A DNA stretch of 6,278 nt from Candidatus Eiseniibacteriota bacterium (GCA_013003415.1 JABDJR010000439.1:1-6278); one strand, 5' to 3'. Counted from the stretch's first letter, positions 1-6,225 are shown. The notes: generated from the sequence alone by a model not told the origin. Program-made: numbers and translations.

Positions 1-884
1 TCTTGAAGGAGGTCGTCGAGTCGGTCTTTGGCCAGCGGGTTTTGACGTCGATTGATGGAGGCCCAAAGCCCAGCCCCCTTGGCAACAGCGGGGAGCAAGG
101 TTCGAGGCACAGAAATCTTGGTGGTGCGCTTCCCCAACGCCTCGGCGCAATAGTCCGCAACATCATCCCAAGTAATTGGCTCAGGATGCGCCTGATGATA
201 GAGCTTCCCCACCGCAATAGGATTCGTGAGCGCCTCGATTAAACCCTCAACCAGATCCGAAACATGAATGAGAGAAACCAGTTGGGATGGCCCCCGAACT
301 CGTACCACACTTCCCTTCTCCACCATGCCGTATAACTTCATGAGTGCGGGGTCGCGCGGACCATAGATTGCACCAGGACGAACAATGGTCCAATCGAAAG
401 GCGGATTGATCTTCTGTAGGGCGCGCTCTCCGGCAAGCTTGCTCTTTCCGTAAAGGCTGGTTGGTTCTTCGCGATCTTCCTCGGTTCGGGCATAGTCCCT
501 TGAAGTTGGGCCGGCCGCGGTCAAACTACTCACGAGCAAGAACCGATCCAGGTCCGGGGCGTGGTTCATGGCGGCTTTCACAAGATCTTTGGTTCCGGTT
601 TCGTTCACGCGATAGTACTCGTCGTGATCTTCGGTCATGGTGATCGCGGCCGAGTGCACCACCGACTTGATACCGACCATGGCTCTATCTAAGGACGCTC
701 GGTCGGTGATCTCACCATAAGCAAGCTCGATCTTGTCTTCGGGAAGCCAGCGGAGATTGCTCGTCTTACGCACAAGACATCGGACCGCGACGCCTTGCTC
801 TAGAAGCGCGTCGACCATGTGGGAACCCAAAAAACCCGTTCCACCCGTCACCAAGACCGGTCCCTTAATGGTTGTCTCTGGCAC
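1..884 (-). CDS. cerR: NAD(P)-dependent epimerase/dehydratase-type SDR, probable ceramide reductase CerR (3' end outside window)
   Basis: Translating the minus strand from a GTG at 884-882 gives 294 open codons running off the window edge, so the C-terminus (probably a few tens of residues) is missing. Seen: Rossmann dinucleotide motif TGGTGFLG at residues 13-20, a VSS serine pair at 119-120, the catalytic pair YGKSK (Y145, K149), and RPGAIYGPRD at 169-178; this is the layout of extended (atypical) SDR proteins. Context: the TAG of the upstream gene touches this GTG with no gap, and a GAGGG lies 10 nt upstream, so translation is probably coupled. The first ATG in frame (residue 23) would remove the glycine motif, which supports the GTG start. 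Known: in Caulobacter an NAD-dependent epimerase/dehydratase family protein, CerR, reduces the 3-keto group of keto-ceramide. Inference: the position directly behind spt and the acyltransferase makes the same role likely here. A sterol- or sugar-acting SDR cannot be excluded from sequence alone. Confidence 0.8.
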   Translation of the reverse strand, partial: MPETTIKGPVLVTGGTGFLGSHMVDALLEQGVAVRCLVRKTSNLRWLPEDKIELAYGEITDRASLDRAMVGIKSVVHSAAITMTEDHDEYYRVNETGTKDLVKAAMNHAPDLDRFLLVSSLTAAGPTSRDYARTEEDREEPTSLYGKSKLAGERALQKINPPFDWTIVRPGAIYGPRDPALMKLYGMVEKGSVVRVRGPSQLVSLIHVSDLVEGLIEALTNPIAVGKLYHQAHPEPITWDDVADYCAEALGKRTTKISVPRTLLPAVAKGAGLWASINRRQNPLAKDRLDDLLQ

Positions 885-1997
885 CTATAAGGTTCCCTCG
901 TAGATCCGGTAGGTCTTGTAGATCGATGCGCCCATGGACTCCAGTGGCTTTAGCATGGCGACATTATCCTCAAGGATCCAAGAAAACTCACCCGTGTTGA
1001 TTCCCTTCTCCATGCCGTAGGCAAAGAGGTCGTGGTACAGAATGACATCGATTCCGGAACGTCGATATCCTTCTACCAAACCTAGGGCAACAATACGTGC
1101 CTGGTTAATCTTTCGCGCCTGCCACAGAAGCTTTATCAGCCCAAAAGGAAAGAGCCTTCCATTCGCATGACGAATGGCCTGGTTCATATCGGGAAGACCC
1201 AGGGCAAAACCCACCGGCTTCCCATCGACCTCCGCGATACGGATCAGCCCCGGATCCACCGCCGGCTTCAATGCGGCTGACATGTGGTCGATCTCAGCGT
1301 CGGTCATGGGGACAAATCCCCAGTTCTTTTCCCAGGCTTGGTTATAGACGTCGCGGAAGATCTTTACTTCCGCTTCAAAATTCTTTTTGTCCATGGGGCG
1401 CACCACAACGTCGGGATTGCGCTTCTTTGCAATCTTCGCCCCACGCACCAAACGCTCCGGAACCGTGTCCGAAGTAATGATGTACGCGTACATATCTTTT
1501 GCTTTGACGAGCCCCAGTTCTTCCATGAGCTTTGCGTAGTAGGGAGGATTGTGGGCCATCAAAATCATGGGCGGGGTGTCGTAGCCATCGACCAGTAACC
1601 CACACTCATCATTCGTGCTGGGACTCATGGGTCCAAGGATGGCGTTTAAGCCCCACGATTTTACGCGGGCTTTGGCTTGATCCATGAGGGCACGAGCCAC
1701 CTCAATGTCGTCGATGCATTCAAAAAACCCAAAGAAACCCACCGACTCCCGGTGAAAGGTTTCATGGGCCGCGTTACGCACGGCGGAGATCCGCCCCACC
1801 ACCTTGCCGTTGCGCTTGGCTAGGTAGGACTCAATAGCGCCATGCTCCATAAACGGGTTCTTGTTGGAGAGCAATTTCTTGACGTCTCCAATCAATGGTG
1901 GAACCCATTTGGGATCATTCTTATAGATCTTCCAGGGGAAGGTCACAAATGCGTGCAGGTCCCGTTTGGATTGGACCTTTTCAATTGTTAATGACAT
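885..1997 (-). CDS. bcerS: Tandem-GNAT acyltransferase, probable bacterial ceramide synthase (bCerS-like, YghO-type family)
   Basis: A 370-residue soluble protein with no signal peptide or membrane segment. It reads as two GNAT-like halves. In the N-terminal half, the family opening FPWKIYKNDPKWVPPL (20-35) is followed by a beta-strand pattern NGKVVGRISAVRN (63-75), GFFGFFE (88-93) and GPMSPSTNDECG (122-133). In the C-terminal half come VDGKPVGFALGLPD (257-270), the acetyl/acyl-CoA loop-like GLVEGYRRSGID (306-317) and the closing NVAMLKPLESMGASIYKTYRIYE (345-367 region). Proteins with this opening are usually annotated only as GNAT-family or hypothetical. Known: the Caulobacter ceramide synthase bCerS is an acyltransferase unrelated to eukaryotic ceramide synthases and is encoded near spt. 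Inference: this protein N-acylates 3-ketosphinganine. The ATG at 1997 lies 7 nt after the spt stop, with an AGGG overlapping that stop 5 nt ahead of it, which fits a co-transcribed, coupled gene. Assignment to the GNAT-like family is firm; the ceramide synthase role rests mainly on context and remembered family resemblance. Confidence 0.75.
   Translation of the reverse strand: MSLTIEKVQSKRDLHAFVTFPWKIYKNDPKWVPPLIGDVKKLLSNKNPFMEHGAIESYLAKRNGKVVGRISAVRNAAHETFHRESVGFFGFFECIDDIEVARALMDQAKARVKSWGLNAILGPMSPSTNDECGLLVDGYDTPPMILMAHNPPYYAKLMEELGLVKAKDMYAYIITSDTVPERLVRGAKIAKKRNPDVVVRPMDKKNFEAEVKIFRDVYNQAWEKNWGFVPMTDAEIDHMSAALKPAVDPGLIRIAEVDGKPVGFALGLPDMNQAIRHANGRLFPFGLIKLLWQARKINQARIVALGLVEGYRRSGIDVILYHDLFAYGMEKGINTGEFSWILEDNVAMLKPLESMGASIYKTYRIYEGTL
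895..899 (-). promoter_or_regulatory. Ribosome binding site supporting the GTG start of cerR
   Basis: Read on the minus strand this is GAGGG, inside the last codons of the acyltransferase gene, 10 nt before the GTG at 884. The spacing is slightly long. It is the only purine-rich match near this start, and the abutting stop/start (TAG then GTG) also favours reinitiation by ribosomes leaving the upstream gene. Confidence 0.45.
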
Positions 1998-2004
1998 GAA
2001 GACC

Positions 2005-3234
2005 CTAGGGGATGAGGCCGAGCTCTCTTCCTACTTTCTTGAAGGTGCTGGCAATGCGATCGAGGTGGGCATCGGTGTGGGTCGCCATGTATGAGGTACG
2101 CAAGAGGCAGGACGTAGCTGGCACCGCAGGTGGCACCACCGGGTTTACAAAAATTCCTTCTTCAAACAAACGCTTCCAAAACATAAACGTGGGCTGCAGG
2201 TCACCAATGACTACCGGAACAATGGGAGTCTGGGAGTTAGCAATGTCGAAACCCATGCTTTTGAACTCGTTTCGCATGCGGGCAGCCACATCTTTGACCC
2301 GCTGCCGCCGTTCGGGCTCGGCCTTCATCAGATCGAGGGTCTTCTGCACCGTCGCCACCGCATAGGGAGGCATACTGGCACTGAAAATGAGGCTCCGTGC
2401 ATGATGCTTCATGTAATGAATAACGGCTTCTTCACCCGCGACGTAGCCACCAATGGAGGCGAAGGATTTGCTAAACGTACCGACAAGGAGGTCCACGTCG
2501 TCGATGACACCTTGTTCTTCCGAAGCTCCGATCCCGGTCTCGCCCATAACACCCACCGCGTGAGCCTCATCGACAAGGAGTCGTGCGTTGTGGCGCTTGG
2601 AAATCTCTACGATCTGAGGAAGGTCCGGCATATCGCCTTCCATGGAGAACACCCCATCGACCACCACCATGCGTCCCTTTTTGGGGTGCACCTTGCTCAG
2701 AATGGAGTCGAGTTCCTGCAAGTTATTGTGCTTATAACGCCGGGTCTCTCCGAAGGAGAGACGGCAACCATCAACAATGCTCGCATGATCAAGCTTGTCC
2801 ATCACGACCACATCGTCGCGCCCCACGAGGCTCGTGATCGTTCCCAAGTTCGTTTGAAAGCCGGTGGAAAAAACGAGAGCAGATTCCTTTTTACAAAAGG
2901 CGGCTAAGTCGTTTTCCAACTTTTCGTGAATATCTAAGGTTCCGTTTAGGAATCTGCTGCCTGTACAACCTGTACCGTATTGGCGGGCTGCGGCGGCCGC
3001 CGCTTCCATGACGCGCGGGTCGTGCGTGTAACCCAAATAGTTATTCGAACCCACCATGATAAGGGTATGGCCATCGACCACAACCTCATTGGCGCTAGAA
3101 TCGCCAATAGGAACAAAATACGGGTAATAGCCTGAGGCTTGGGCCTCACGCGCACGGGTATAGCTATAGGCTTTTTTGAATAGATCTGCCACTTCCTGAC
3201 CTTCTAAAACAGGAGGAGGGGTGGGTTCTTGCAT
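2005..3234 (-). CDS. spt: Serine palmitoyltransferase (PLP-dependent alpha-oxoamine synthase)
   Basis: A 409-residue fold-type I PLP enzyme. Expected reaction: decarboxylative condensation of L-serine with a long acyl thioester to 3-ketosphinganine, the first step of sphingolipid synthesis, in the cytoplasm. Seen: SNNYLG (63-68), GTGCTGSRFLNGT (87-99), DHAS with the cofactor-stacking H150, DEAH (D222, H225) and GTFSKS with the Schiff-base K256. Spacings H150-D222-H225-K256 match those I recall for the Sphingomonas enzyme (H159, D231, H234, K265), a constant shift of nine. LLR at 377-379 fits the substrate-carboxylate arginine. The GSRFLNGT word is typical of serine palmitoyltransferases, unlike biotin (BioF) or threonine-pathway (Kbl) relatives, and no biotin genes are nearby. 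There is no N-terminal membrane anchor, as in soluble bacterial SPTs. Start: the ATG at 3234 has GGAGG five nt upstream; the longer GTG start at 3285 has no such site. It is the first gene of the three-gene unit. Confidence 0.88.
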   Translation of the reverse strand: MQEPTPPPVLEGQEVADLFKKAYSYTRAREAQASGYYPYFVPIGDSSANEVVVDGHTLIMVGSNNYLGYTHDPRVMEAAAAAARQYGTGCTGSRFLNGTLDIHEKLENDLAAFCKKESALVFSTGFQTNLGTITSLVGRDDVVVMDKLDHASIVDGCRLSFGETRRYKHNNLQELDSILSKVHPKKGRMVVVDGVFSMEGDMPDLPQIVEISKRHNARLLVDEAHAVGVMGETGIGASEEQGVIDDVDLLVGTFSKSFASIGGYVAGEEAVIHYMKHHARSLIFSASMPPYAVATVQKTLDLMKAEPERRQRVKDVAARMRNEFKSMGFDIANSQTPIVPVVIGDLQPTFMFWKRLFEEGIFVNPVVPPAVPATSCLLRTSYMATHTDAHLDRIASTFKKVGRELGLIP

Positions 3235-3239
3235 GGAGA

Positions 3240-3244
3240 CCTCC
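3240..3244 (-). promoter_or_regulatory. Ribosome binding site deciding the spt start
   Basis: On the minus strand this reads GGAGG, five nt before the ATG at 3234. It lies inside the possible 17-codon extension that would begin at a GTG at 3285, a codon directly preceded by TAG and lacking a purine-rich leader. The shorter start is therefore preferred. Confidence 0.75.
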
Positions 3245-3345
3245 ACAAACCTTTCTCTGGTGTGTGGCAAACTGGCGGTACACACTAGATTAGGGGTGCA
3301 CAGAGTAACACTCGGCCACCCTTGAAATCCAACCAGAAACCACAG

Positions 3346-3374
3346 AGCATATGGGCCCTAAAAACCTTTGTCCC
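3346..3374 (-). promoter_or_regulatory. Weak sigma-70-like promoter candidate for the spt operon
   Basis: Read on the minus strand, GGGACA (3374-3369) and TATGCT (3351-3346) are separated by exactly 17 nt; each matches the -35 and -10 consensus at four of six positions. Transcription would start near 3339 and leave a leader of about 105 nt ahead of spt. It overlaps an inverted repeat TATGGG/CCCATA (3350-3355 and 3372-3377), which could serve a regulator, and an 8-A run at 3377-3384 (T run upstream of the -35) resembles an UP element. Weak matches of this kind arise often by chance. Confidence 0.25.
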
Positions 3375-3837
3375 ATAAAAAAAAGTGAAACGTAATAACG
3401 ATAAGACCTGTCATCTTTGGTATAGTGTGTGTGGCGGATATCCTAGTTAGACAGCTTCACAGCCTGACAAATCTTCTACAAACGCCTTTACCTCAGTGCC
3501 ATTCATCTCGGGTCAGACACCACGATTTTCTAAATAGCCCGTAGTCCTATTAGGGACCGCCTTGGACCGGAGTTGCATTACCTTCTCGCCGGAAGCACGG
3601 ATCTCCCCCCGTCTTTCAGCCTTATGCGATTTCGGTCCATCTTTATGCCCTCAGGTTTTTTGACTTTTAGAGAAGTGCTATGTCCCCCATGGACTTACAC
3701 CCCTGGGCCTTAGGGGCTCGGCTTGGCTGACGGCCCGAAATCCAGTAGAATGGTGGCCCACTCGACGGTCCAATCCACTCACCAGAGGCATAACCGTCGT
3801 CCACAAGCTTCATTGAAAACAGTTCACGATCAAAGTT

Positions 3838-3857
3838 GAGTACCTCATGGTGTACTC
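3838..3857. promoter_or_regulatory. Inverted repeat ahead of the E1 gene, possible operator
   Basis: GAGTAC (3838-3843) and GTACTC (3852-3857) are perfect 6-bp complements separated by 8 nt, centred about 50 nt before the E1 start. The size and position suit a dimeric repressor or activator site, or a small hairpin in the leader RNA. No regulator gene is in the window and no strong promoter was found overlapping it. Confidence 0.25.
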
Positions 3858-3885
3858 CTTTGACCCAGCTTTTGTTACAACGAGA

Positions 3886-3890
3886 AAGGG
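3886..3890 (+). promoter_or_regulatory. Ribosome binding site deciding the E1 start
   Basis: AAGGG ends six nt before the ATG at 3897 but directly abuts the earlier in-frame ATG at 3891, which leaves no workable spacing for that one. The ATG at 3897 is preferred; the difference is two residues. Confidence 0.5.
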
Positions 3891-3896
3891 ATGGGT

Positions 3897-6008
3897 ATGG
3901 CCGTCCGAAATCGAAAACGCAAGAAGAACGCGCTCACCCACGAGCAGATGATTGGCATCTATCGCAACATGCTGCTCTCCCGTCGTCTCGACGATGCGGA
4001 AATCAAACTGAAGCGCAAGAATCAGTACTACTTTCAGATTAGTGGTGCCGGTCACGAAGCCGTACTAACGGCAACGGGCATGGTTCTCCGCCCGGGATAC
4101 GATTGGTTCTATCCCTACTACCGCGACCGCGCCCTGTGTCTGATGTTGGGCGTGACGCCACGGGAAATGCTTCTTCAAGGCTTCGGCGCCGTCGACGATC
4201 CGGCAAGTGGCGGACGGCAAATGCCCAGTCACTGGGGTCATGCCAAGTACAACTTGGTTTCCTCTAGCTCCCCCACCGGAACTCAATGTTTGCAAGCCGT
4301 GGGTTGTGCGGAAGCCGGCATGTACTACAACCGCGACGAAAAGCTCCCCGGTCGCGAAGGAAAGTTTCAGGCCGACGAAGTGGTTTTCGTTTCCCTTGGC
4401 GACGGCACAACAAGCGAAGGCGAATTCTGGGAAGCCGTATCAACTGCATGTGTGAATAAACTACCCGTTTTGTTTATGGTCGAAGACAACGGCTACGCTA
4501 TTTCCGTACCCGTGACAGTACAAACTCCTGGCGGGTCTATTAGCAAAGCACTCTCCGGCTTCGAGAACCTCCTGATCGAGGAATTCGATGGAAACGACCC
4601 CATCGAGTCCTACGAAGTCATGGATCGCCTCGCCAGCTATTGCCGGGAACGCAAGGGGCCGGCCCTGGCTCACGCCAAAGTAACGCGGCCTTATAGCCAC
4701 TCCATGTCCGACGATCAGCGCAATTATCGGTCCAAAGAAGAAATCGAAGAGGAAGCCTCATTAGATTGCATCACCACCTTTGGGCAGCGTTTGGTCGCTG
4801 AGGGCATCCTTACTGAAGACAAACTCAAGACTTTAGAGGAGTCCGTCGACGAGCAGATTGCTTCCGCAATCGACTCCGCCCTGGAAGCGCCTAAACCCGA
4901 GCCCTCTACGGCTGCGGACTATGTCTACTCCCACGATGTAGACCCCACCTCAAGTGATTTTGAGACGGAAGCCAAACCGGGTGGTAAATCTGAGTCGATC
5001 GTTGGCCTCATCAACGCGTCGTTAAAAGATGAAATGGCTCGGAATCCCTACATCGTCATGTTTGGGGAAGACGTGGCCGACGCTACGAACGCTGAGGTGT
5101 TAGAAGAAGTTGGCGGCAAGGGTGGTGTGTTTAAAGTCACCCACGGGCTGCAGAAGGAATTCGGAAAGCACCGCGTTTTCAATTCGCCCCTGGCCGAAGC
5201 CAACATTGTTGGTCGCGCCATTGGTATGGCCACTCGCGGTTTGAAACCGGTTGTTGAAATCCAATTCTTCGATTACATCTGGCCGGCCTACCATCAGATT
5301 CGCAATGAACTCGCCATGATGCGCTGGCGGAGCTACAACCACTTCAAGTGCCCGATTGTCATCCGGGTGCCCATCGGCGGCTACCTGCAGGGTGGTGCCG
5401 TGTATCACAGTCAGTCCGGCGAAGTGCTCTTCACGCACAACCCAGGTTTGCGGGTTGTCATGCCTTCGAATGCCCAAGATGCCAACGGCTTGCTCCGCAC
5501 CGCCATTCGTTGCGACGACCCGGTGTTGTTCTTAGAGCACAAACATCTTTACCGTCAGCCCTACGCGAAAGGCGATTACCCAGGACCCGATTACATGGTT
5601 CCCCTGGGGAAAGCAAGCGTGCCCGTCCCCGGCGACGCACTAACCGTAGTGACCTATGGCGCGTTGGTACGACGTTGCTCCATGGCGGCAAAGGCCCTGG
5701 CCAAAGAAGGAATCAATGTCGAGGTGATCGACTTACGATCTTTGGCTCCTTGGGACAAAGAAACCGTGGCGGAAAGTGTCAAGAAAACGGCAAAGGCTTT
5801 GGTTGTCTACGAAGACCACATCACGCACGGCTATGGCGCCGAGATTGCAGCGTGGATTTCCGACAACCTGTTTGAGTATCTCGATGCACCCGTGAAACGG
5901 GTTGCGGGAATGGATACGCCGGTTGCCTACTCGCCTCCGGTGGAAGATGTCATTCTTCCGCAGACTGAAGGCATCGCGGAAGCTATGCGAAAGATGGTCG
6001 CTTACTAA
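3897..6008 (+). CDS. 2-oxoacid dehydrogenase complex E1, alpha and beta subunits fused in one chain (branched-chain-like)
   Basis: A 703-residue thiamine-diphosphate enzyme that decarboxylates a 2-oxoacid and passes the acyl group to the lipoyl arm of an E2 partner. Alpha half (about 1-330): basic N-terminus NRKRKK, GAGHEA with H53, GGRQMPSHWG, the ThDP/Mg motif from GDG (168-170) to DN (197-198) with 26 residues between, and the phosphorylation-loop-like SHSMSDD (H268). A Pro/Asp/Glu-rich linker (about 330-363) follows. Beta half (about 364-703): FGEDVA with catalytic-type E391, FFDYIWPAYHQI, YHSQS with H504, and a C-terminal GMDTPVAYSPP. The YHSQS and EHKHLYR words look more like branched-chain 2-oxoacid or acetoin dehydrogenase beta chains than pyruvate dehydrogenase. 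Such fused proteins are often mislabelled 'tungsten formylmethanofuran dehydrogenase'. No E2 or E3 gene is in the window, so they lie elsewhere. It is divergent from the ceramide operon. The E1 identity is near certain; the exact substrate is not determinable here. Confidence 0.92.
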   Translation: MAVRNRKRKKNALTHEQMIGIYRNMLLSRRLDDAEIKLKRKNQYYFQISGAGHEAVLTATGMVLRPGYDWFYPYYRDRALCLMLGVTPREMLLQGFGAVDDPASGGRQMPSHWGHAKYNLVSSSSPTGTQCLQAVGCAEAGMYYNRDEKLPGREGKFQADEVVFVSLGDGTTSEGEFWEAVSTACVNKLPVLFMVEDNGYAISVPVTVQTPGGSISKALSGFENLLIEEFDGNDPIESYEVMDRLASYCRERKGPALAHAKVTRPYSHSMSDDQRNYRSKEEIEEEASLDCITTFGQRLVAEGILTEDKLKTLEESVDEQIASAIDSALEAPKPEPSTAADYVYSHDVDPTSSDFETEAKPGGKSESIVGLINASLKDEMARNPYIVMFGEDVADATNAEVLEEVGGKGGVFKVTHGLQKEFGKHRVFNSPLAEANIVGRAIGMATRGLKPVVEIQFFDYIWPAYHQIRNELAMMRWRSYNHFKCPIVIRVPIGGYLQGGAVYHSQSGEVLFTHNPGLRVVMPSNAQDANGLLRTAIRCDDPVLFLEHKHLYRQPYAKGDYPGPDYMVPLGKASVPVPGDALTVVTYGALVRRCSMAAKALAKEGINVEVIDLRSLAPWDKETVAESVKKTAKALVVYEDHITHGYGAEIAAWISDNLFEYLDAPVKRVAGMDTPVAYSPPVEDVILPQTEGIAEAMRKMVAY

Positions 6009-6049
6009 CCGATCCCCTGAATGTTTTGAGTCTGGCAAGGGTCGACAAG

Positions 6050-6197
6050 ACCAGTTTCTTGTTCTTTGAACAAAAGACCTGCTAACTCAGACATTCTCGC
6101 GATCTGGCATTAAACACGAAATCGTGGGCGCTAATTCTCGGGGCCAGATCGCTGCGAAACTCGCGCAGGCCTTTGTTCAAAAGAACAAGAACCTGGT
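6050..6197. repeat. Long nested inverted repeat downstream of the E1 gene (structured RNA or small palindromic element)
   Basis: Left arm 6050-6082 and right arm 6165-6197, each 33 nt, are near-perfect reverse complements with two mismatches and two one-base shifts. Each arm is also a palindrome on its own: TTGTTC/GAACAA around 3 nt on the left and around 4 nt on the right. Inside lie a perfect 10-bp stem GCGATCTGGC (6099-6108) with GCCAGATCGC (6143-6152), short ATTA/TAAT complements (6109-6112, 6132-6135) and a central hairpin CACGA/TCGTG (6115-6126). As RNA this folds into a closing stem, a bubble of 16 and 12 nt, and an apical stem, an outline reminiscent of 6S RNA. As DNA it could be a cruciform-forming or non-autonomous mobile element. 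There is no T run after either arm, so it is not a standard intrinsic terminator, although it starts 42 nt after the E1 stop and may affect its 3' end. I do not recognise the family. Confidence 0.8.
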
Positions 6198-6225
6198 ATC
6201 GCGAGACACAACAGAGCTCTAAAAA

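Larger units (their letters stand above)
3235..3896. other. Divergent intergenic region, no convincing gene
   Basis: About 660 bases separate the divergent starts of spt and the E1 gene. All six readings are broken by stops. The longest item is a 48-codon minus-strand ORF at 3813-3667 (begins MKLVDDGYASGEW), with no ribosome site and no recognised similarity. Other things seen: GGACCG at 3554-3559 and 3564-3569, with its complement CGGTCC at 3633-3638 and 3766-3771, able to form long-range stems; a small hairpin CCCCT/AGGGG near 3700-3717; GTCC/GGAC around the near-palindrome CCTATTAGG near 3546-3554; a plus-strand extended -10-like TGGTATAGT ending at 3426; and a T6 run at 3656-3661. These would fit promoters plus a structured leader or small RNA, but none is strong enough to name. 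No tRNA, riboswitch core or mobile element was recognised here. Confidence 0.6.

Noticed and set aside
2401..2907. 168-codon plus-strand ORF opposite spt
   Set aside because: It is antisense to conserved, motif-bearing codons of the PLP enzyme and its translation resembles no protein family; a reading-frame shadow.
2005..3234. Biotin-pathway 8-amino-7-oxononanoate synthase or 2-amino-3-ketobutyrate CoA ligase
   Set aside because: The GSRFLNGT word, motif spacing equal to the Sphingomonas serine palmitoyltransferase, and the acyltransferase/SDR neighbours favour serine palmitoyltransferase; no biotin or threonine dehydrogenase genes are nearby.
3235..3285. N-terminal extension of the serine palmitoyltransferase from a GTG at 3285
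   Set aside because: The added 17 residues lack family resemblance and the GTG has no ribosome site, whereas the internal ATG at 3234 has a well-spaced GGAGG.
3433..3813. tmRNA, RNase P RNA or cobalamin/c-di-GMP riboswitch in the gap
   Set aside because: I compared the characteristic core words of these RNAs from memory on both strands and found no adequate match.
3810..4055. 81-codon minus-strand ORF across the E1 start
   Set aside because: It is antisense to the conserved N-terminal codons of E1, with no ribosome site and no recognisable motif.
5348..5875. 175-codon plus-strand ORF within the E1 beta half
   Set aside because: It overlaps the E1 gene in another frame and gives an Arg-rich, low-plausibility protein; a shadow of the real gene.
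6061..6190. LexA (SOS) boxes in the GTTC/GAAC palindromes
   Set aside because: Known boxes that I recall use GAAC-N4-GTTC or direct GTTC-N7-GTTC arrangements; here the half-sites are in the opposite order with 3 or 4 nt between, and no SOS gene is adjacent.
6050..6197. Integron attC site
   Set aside because: Imperfect inverted-repeat shape fits loosely, but I could not find the terminal GTTRRRY and RYYYAAC core words at the ends, and no integrase or cassette genes are present.
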